This document shows positions 60,220-64,000 of a stretch of 64,000 nucleotides of DNA, piece after piece. The DNA comes from SpSt-77 sp049972045 (GTDB lineage: Bacteria > Chloroflexota > Anaerolineae > B4-G1 > DUEL01), in contig JBMFKS010000003.1 in NCBI GenBank assembly GCA_049972045.1, positions 11,052 to 75,051 on the forward strand, read 5' to 3'. Below the pieces are notes generated by a model, which did not search any database, was not told the origin of the DNA, and worked only from the letters and a program-made list of their open reading frames with translations. Position 1 is the stretch's first letter. Each line of letters opens with the position of its first letter. The translations under genes were made by a program, and so were the position numbers.

Positions 60220-61203
60220 ATGAGCGCCCGACCTGTTGTCTATGTGACCCGCCGCATCCCGGAAACCGGCCTGGCCCCGGTACGGGAAGTCTGCCAGGTC
60301 CGCCTCTGGGAAGGGGAACTGCCGCCGCCGAAAACCGTACTCCTGCGGGAAGTGGCCGACTGCGACGGCCTGCTCTGCCTCCTCACCGACCCCATAGACG
60401 AAGAGGTGATGGCCGCGGGCGCCCGCCTGCGGGTCATCAGCCAGATGGCCGTGGGGGTGGATAACATTGACCTGCGCGCGGCTACCGCCCGGGGCATCCC
60501 TGTCGGTCACACCCCGGGTGTGCTCACCGAAGCCACTGCCGACTTCACCTTCGCTCTGCTGATGGCGGCGGCCCGCCGTATCCCCGAGGGGGTGGATTAC
60601 GTTCGGGCCGGGAAGTGGCGGACATGGGAACCGATGGGGCTGCTGGGCGTGGATGTCTGGGGGGCCACACTGGGCATCATCGGGCTGGGCCGCATTGGGA
60701 CAGCGGTGGCCCGCCGCGCCCGCGGCTTTGCCATGCGCATCCTCTACTACGACCCCACCCGTCGGCCCGACCTGGAGGCCGAACTGGGGGTGGAATACGC
60801 CGACCTGGATGACCTCCTGGCCCACTCCGATTTCGTCTCCCTCCACTGCCCGCTGACGCCGGAGACGTATCACCTGATCGGCGAAGCGGCACTGCGGCGG
60901 ATGAAGCCGACGGCTATCCTCATCAACGCCGCCCGGGGGCCCGTGGTGGACCCCGACGCGCTGGTGCGAGCCCTCTCCGAGGGCTGGATTCGTGCGGCCG
61001 CGCTGGATGTCACGGAACCGGAACCGATTCCGCCGGATCATCCCCTGGTCTCGCTGCCCAATTGCGTTGTCGTCCCCCACATTGCCAGCGCGACGGTCTC
61101 CACGCGGGAGCGAATGGCCGCGATGGCGGCGGAGAACCTTCTGGCGGGCCTGCGGGGCGAACGCCTCCCCTATTGTGCCAACCCGGAGGTCTACGCTCGC
61201 TGA
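60220..61203 (+). CDS. D-isomer-specific 2-hydroxyacid dehydrogenase (glyoxylate/hydroxypyruvate reductase-like)
   Basis: A 327-residue protein. The N-terminal catalytic domain has VYVTRRIPETGLAPVREVCQ. The NAD-binding domain has LGIIGLGRIGTAVARRARGF followed by the acidic Y-Y-D-P loop. Catalytic residues of the family are present: Arg in LINAARGPVVDPDALVRAL, Glu in AALDVTEPEPIPPDHPL and His in VVVPHIASATVSTRERMAAM. It reduces glyoxylate or hydroxypyruvate with NAD(P)H in the cytoplasm. It stands alone between two terminators, with its own promoter. Confidence 0.92.
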   Translation: MSARPVVYVTRRIPETGLAPVREVCQVRLWEGELPPPKTVLLREVADCDGLLCLLTDPIDEEVMAAGARLRVISQMAVGVDNIDLRAATARGIPVGHTPGVLTEATADFTFALLMAAARRIPEGVDYVRAGKWRTWEPMGLLGVDVWGATLGIIGLGRIGTAVARRARGFAMRILYYDPTRRPDLEAELGVEYADLDDLLAHSDFVSLHCPLTPETYHLIGEAALRRMKPTAILINAARGPVVDPDALVRALSEGWIRAAALDVTEPEPIPPDHPLVSLPNCVVVPHIASATVSTRERMAAMAAENLLAGLRGERLPYCANPEVYAR

Positions 61204-61266
61204 TAGGGGGAAGGGGGATTGGCGGCGGCCGAAGGCTGCCGCCAAAAATCTCCCGGGCTCCTGCTC

Positions 61267-61305
61267 AAAACAAAAGGGGCAGGAACCTCACCGGTTGCCT
61301 GCCCC
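61267..61305 (-). terminator. Rho-independent terminator of groEL
   Basis: Read on the minus strand: GGGGCAGGCAACC, loop GGTGA, GGTTCCTGCCCC, followed by TTTTGTTTT. The stem is 12-13 bp with one bulge. On the plus strand no T-run follows. Confidence 0.88.
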
Positions 61306-61334
61306 AGGAGAGACGGCCGTAACTGGCGGGGAGA

Positions 61335-62960
61335 TTAGTACTCCGGCATAGACGGCGTCTCCTTCTTCTCCTCCGGGATGTCGGTGACCAGCGCCTCGGT
61401 GGAGAGAATCATCGCCGCGATGGAGGCCGCGTTCTCAATCGCGCCCTTGGTCACCTTCGCCGGGTCAATAATCCCCCGCTCCACCATGTCCACGTACTCG
61501 CCCGCCAGGACATCAAAGCCGATGCGCGGGTTGTTCTGCTCCTTCTGGAGCCGCCGGACCGTGTCCAGGATGACGGCGCCGTCGTAGCCCGCATTCTCAG
61601 CAATCTGCTGGAGCGGGGCCTCCAGGGCGGTGCGGAGAATCTCCACGCCGGTCTGCTCGTCCCGGTACTGCATCTTCACGTTGTCCAGCGCGGGGATGGC
61701 GTTGACCAGCGCCACGCCGCCGCCGGGGACGATCCCTTCCTCAATGGCCGCGCGGGTCGCGCTGAGAGCGTCCTCCACCCGGTGTTTCTTCTCCTTGAGT
61801 TCGGTCTCGGTGGCCGCACCCACGCGGATGATGGCAACGCCACCGGCCAGTTTCGCCAGCCGCTCCTGGAGTTTCTCCCGGTCGTAGTCGGAGGTGGACT
61901 TTTCAATCTCAACCTTGATCTGCTCCATGCGGCCCTTGATGGCCCGCTCGTCGCCCCGACCGCCGACGATGGTGGTATCGTCTTTGGTGACGATGACCTT
62001 GTCGGCCCGGCCCAGGTCGGCGATGGTGGCGCTCTCCAGTTTGCGGCCCTCCTCCTCGGTAATCACCCGACCACCGGTGAGGATGGCGATGTCCTGCAGC
62101 ATGGCCTTGCGCCGGTCGCCGAAGCCGGGGGCCTTCACCGCCACGCAGTTGAGCATCCCGCGCAGTTTGTTCACCACCAGCGTCGCCAGAGCGGCCCCGT
62201 CCACGTCCTCCGCAATCACCACCAGTTCCCGCTTGCCCTGCTGGACCAGTTTCTCCAGGATGGGCATCAGGTCCTCGGCGGCGGAGATCTTCTTGTCGTG
62301 GATGAGGATGTAGGGCTCCTCAATGACGCACTCCATCGTCTCCGGGTTGGTGATGAAGTAGGCGCTGATGTAGCCCCGATCAAACTGCATCCCCTCCACG
62401 TACTCCGTCTCAAACTCCAGCCCCTTGCTCTCTTCCACGGTGACGACGCCGTCCTTGCCGACTTTGTCCATCACCTCGGCGATCAGTTCGCCGATCTCGC
62501 GGTCCTGGGCGGAGATGGCCGCCACGTTGGCGATTTCTTCTTTGGTGGTGACGGGGATGGACTGCTCGTCAATCGCTTTGGCAACGGCCTTTGCGCCCTC
62601 CAGGATGCCGCGCTTGAGGAGCATGGGGTTGGCGCCGGCGGCCACGTTCTTCATCCCCTCGGTGATGATGATGTAGGCCAGGAGGGTAGCGGTGGTGGTG
62701 CCGTCACCGGCAATGTCGTTCGTCTTCGTGGCCGCTTCCTTCAGCAACTGAGCGCCCATGTTCTCGTAGGGGTCCTTCAGTTCAATCTCTTTGGCCACGG
62801 TGACGCCATCATGGGTAATAGTGGGGGCGCCCCATTTCTTGTCCAGGGCGACGTTGCGGCCCTTGGGGCCCAGCGTGGTGATGACCGCTTTCGCCAGGGT
62901 GTCAATGCCGCGCTTCAGGCCTCGTCGCGCTTCCTCTCCGAAAAGCAGTTGTTTCGGCAT
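61335..62960 (-). CDS. groL: Chaperonin GroEL
   Basis: A 541-residue Hsp60 subunit. Markers are the start MPKQLLFGEEARRGLKRGID, TLGPKGRNVALDKKWGAPTI, the ATP-binding GDGTTTATLLAY, EGMQFDRGYISAYFITNPET, and the C-terminal segment VPGGGVALVNAIPALDNV. The C-terminal tail ends MPEY with no GGM repeat, as in several thermophiles. It forms the 14-mer that folds proteins with GroES. A strong ribosome-binding site (GGGAGGAGGAACC) precedes the ATG. It is the second gene of the groES-groEL operon. Confidence 0.98.
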   Translation of the reverse strand: MPKQLLFGEEARRGLKRGIDTLAKAVITTLGPKGRNVALDKKWGAPTITHDGVTVAKEIELKDPYENMGAQLLKEAATKTNDIAGDGTTTATLLAYIIITEGMKNVAAGANPMLLKRGILEGAKAVAKAIDEQSIPVTTKEEIANVAAISAQDREIGELIAEVMDKVGKDGVVTVEESKGLEFETEYVEGMQFDRGYISAYFITNPETMECVIEEPYILIHDKKISAAEDLMPILEKLVQQGKRELVVIAEDVDGAALATLVVNKLRGMLNCVAVKAPGFGDRRKAMLQDIAILTGGRVITEEEGRKLESATIADLGRADKVIVTKDDTTIVGGRGDERAIKGRMEQIKVEIEKSTSDYDREKLQERLAKLAGGVAIIRVGAATETELKEKKHRVEDALSATRAAIEEGIVPGGGVALVNAIPALDNVKMQYRDEQTGVEILRTALEAPLQQIAENAGYDGAVILDTVRRLQKEQNNPRIGFDVLAGEYVDMVERGIIDPAKVTKGAIENAASIAAMILSTEALVTDIPEEKKETPSMPEY

Positions 62961-63007
62961 GGTTCCTCCTCCCTTATGCGAATTGGCAATTTAGAATCTG
63001 CAATCTG

Positions 63008-63310
63008 CTACTCCACGATCGCCAGGATGTCGCTCTCCTTCAGGATGAGCAGTTCCTTGCCGTCGCGGGTCTTGAAGGTCGTCCCGGAGTACTTGGCGTA
63101 GACGACGACGTCGCCGACCTTTACTTCCATGGGAATCCGCTTGCCTTCCTCATCCCGGCGCCCCGGACCGACGGCCAGGACCTTCCCCTGCTGGGGCTTC
63201 TCCTTGGCGGTGTCGGGAAGGATCAGTTGCCCCCCAGCGAAGGTCTGAACCTCCTCCTCCAGGGGTTCCACAATCACCCGATCGCCCAACGGTTTGAGAT
63301 TGACGGACAT
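63008..63310 (-). CDS. groS: Co-chaperonin GroES
   Basis: A 100-residue protein, MSVNLKPLGDRVIVEPLEEE, with the mobile loop VQTFAGGQLILPDTAKEKPQ and the C-terminal YAKYSGTTFKTRDGKELLIL. It caps the GroEL ring. A good ribosome-binding site (AGGAGG) is present. It is the first gene of the operon behind the CIRCE element, 47 bases ahead of groEL. Confidence 0.98.
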   Translation of the reverse strand: MSVNLKPLGDRVIVEPLEEEVQTFAGGQLILPDTAKEKPQQGKVLAVGPGRRDEEGKRIPMEVKVGDVVVYAKYSGTTFKTRDGKELLILKESDILAIVE

Positions 63311-63361
63311 CGTTCCACCTCCTTTTGGCGTGATGGAGTACTGGGTTGACGCACGGGGAAA

Positions 63362-63388
63362 TTAGCACTCACGATGTTGGAGTGCTAA
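63362..63388 (-). promoter_or_regulatory. CIRCE operator (HrcA-binding site)
   Basis: TTAGCACTC - nine bases - GAGTGCTAA, a perfect match to the conserved CIRCE inverted repeat, just downstream of the groES promoter. It implies HrcA-type heat-shock repression. Confidence 0.98.
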
Positions 63389-63398
63389 AGCGGCTCAT

Positions 63399-63427
63399 AT
63401 CATACCACTGGCGGGGGGATTTGTCAA
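63399..63427 (-). promoter_or_regulatory. Sigma-70 promoter of groESL
   Basis: On the minus strand TTGACA (63427-63422), a 17-base spacer, TATGAT (63404-63399). CIRCE follows immediately, over the transcription start. Confidence 0.92.
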
Positions 63428-63479
63428 GGGGAAAAAGGGGGTGCAGGGGAATTTTAACGAAACTCTAACAGAAAGGGGG

Positions 63480-63505
63480 GGCGGGCGGCGAAGCCGCCCG
63501 CCCCG
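63480..63505 (-). terminator. GC-rich hairpin downstream of the small gene at 63515
   Basis: GGGCGGGCGGC-GAA-GCCGCCCGCCC is a perfect 11-bp stem. Read leftwards it is followed by C and T-rich sequence (CCCCCCTTTCTGTT), so it may terminate the minus-strand gene at 63515 before the groESL promoter. Confidence 0.55.
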
Positions 63506-63514
63506 CCCGACCCC

Positions 63515-63778
63515 TCAGAGAGAACGGTCATCCTCGCGGCCCAGCCAGAGGTGATGCCGGAGCACTGACCGGCGGGGCACGACTCGCAGTTGGAGGCCAC
63601 CGACCTCCAGGGAGACGGCGGAAGCACCGTTATCGGCCAGGCCGTTCAGCATAGAAGGATGGACGTAACAGATAGTGGGCTGGTGCCCGAATTTCTCCAT
63701 GTAGCGCCGCGTAGCATTTCCCAATTTCTGCTTCAAATCCCGGTTCGGGTCATCGTCAAACCAGAGCAGTCCGAGCAT
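63515..63778 (-). CDS. Small conserved hypothetical protein
   Basis: An 87-residue protein, MLGLLWFDDDPNRDLKQKLG to VVPRRSVLRHHLWLGREDD. I recall similar short proteins in Chloroflexota genomes, with the segments KLGNATRRYMEKFGHQPTIC, YVHPS and LRVVPRRSVL, but no function is known. Four conserved-looking His, Cys and Asp residues (FDDD, C-Y-V-H-P, R-H-H) could suggest metal binding, but that is speculation. A GGGAGG ribosome-binding site precedes it. Confidence 0.6.
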   Translation of the reverse strand: MLGLLWFDDDPNRDLKQKLGNATRRYMEKFGHQPTICYVHPSMLNGLADNGASAVSLEVGGLQLRVVPRRSVLRHHLWLGREDDRSL

Positions 63779-63816
63779 CTTGCCTCCCCTCTACTTGTAC
63801 CCCTTGCAAACTTGCT

Positions 63817-64000
63817 TACTCCTCCCCCACCACCACGAACTCCCGCTGGACGGGCGTCAGGCCGGCCGGAAGGAATGTCGGCGGATAGCGGCCCGTCGGG
63901 TCGTTTGCCCCGGCAGAAACCGCTGACACCGCGGGCGGCTGGACCACCACTACCGGCGGATAGGGGCCGGCCCACGCCTGCGAAGTCCCCTGCTTGCGCC
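63817..64000 (-). CDS. Proline-rich hypothetical protein, C-terminal end only
   Basis: The minus-strand frame enters from beyond the window and reads RKQGTSQAWAGPYPPVVVVQ, PPAVSAVSAG, NDPTGRYPPTFLPAGLTPVQ, REFVVVGEE, stop at 63817. It is 61 residues, rich in P and V, which could be a surface or linker region. It is in line with, and 38 bases upstream of, the small gene at 63515. Without the rest it cannot be named, and the frame choice is moderately secure only. Confidence 0.45.

Overview
The window is high-GC bacterial DNA that most resembles a Chloroflexota (Anaerolineae-type, perhaps thermophilic) chromosome. This is an inference from gene content: very long multi-GAF sensor proteins, Uma2 and DUF3782-type PD-(D/E)XK proteins, a fused glyQS, GroESL under a CIRCE element, and abundant short-period intergenic repeats. 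No marker such as 16S rRNA is present. I see no prophage, transposase, CRISPR array or rRNA.

Layout. 1-3543: the start of a lipid kinase (minus strand) and glycyl-tRNA synthetase (alpha-beta fusion). 3732-32906: about 29 kb of co-directional signalling genes. These are two stand-alone receiver proteins, a membrane histidine kinase, a coiled-coil PD-(D/E)XK protein, a ParA-like ATPase, six membrane GAF proteins with no kinase domain, a second coiled-coil PD-(D/E)XK protein, a Uma2 protein, an FAD-dependent reductase, a methyltransferase, and a 2011-residue soluble hybrid kinase with about eight GAF-like domains and two receivers. A strong terminator closes this block. 32958-42758 (minus strand): a hypothetical protein, mutL, plsY, an rfbD-like reductase, tRNA-Arg(CCT), pgk, gap, two nucleotidyltransferase/HEPN modules (one wrecked by a short repeat), and yvcK. 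42932-45857: YbjN-like protein, SpoU/TrmH rRNA methylase and RNase J. 45901-49330: two convergent glycosyltransferases and a DUF402-PncC fusion. 49803-60061: a TetR regulator followed by a fatty-acid beta-oxidation cluster (thiolase, hydroxyacyl-CoA dehydrogenase, enoyl-CoA hydratase, two acyl-CoA dehydrogenases, ETF beta and alpha). It is interrupted by an S23-type four-helix gene and a hicBA remnant. 60156-64000: a 2-hydroxyacid dehydrogenase, groES-groEL with CIRCE, and two poorly known genes.

How the genes work together. The signalling block is the most interesting region. Six receptors with different membrane inputs all end in the same short GAF 'stub' and carry no output domain. Their only obvious catalytic partners are the two kinases at the ends of the block. 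One receptor's GAF domain is a visible DNA mosaic of two neighbours, so the paralogues are exchanging sequence. I infer a membrane receptor array that feeds shared kinases, with ParA and coiled-coil nuclease-fold proteins as possible scaffold or output parts; none of this is proven. The beta-oxidation block looks like a TetR-controlled regulon delivering electrons through ETF.

Dispersed repeats are unusually rich. They include 7-bp periodic arrays, a palindromic element of about 75-130 bp in three copies, a GC-rich 90-bp pair, and hairpin arrays between etfB and etfA.
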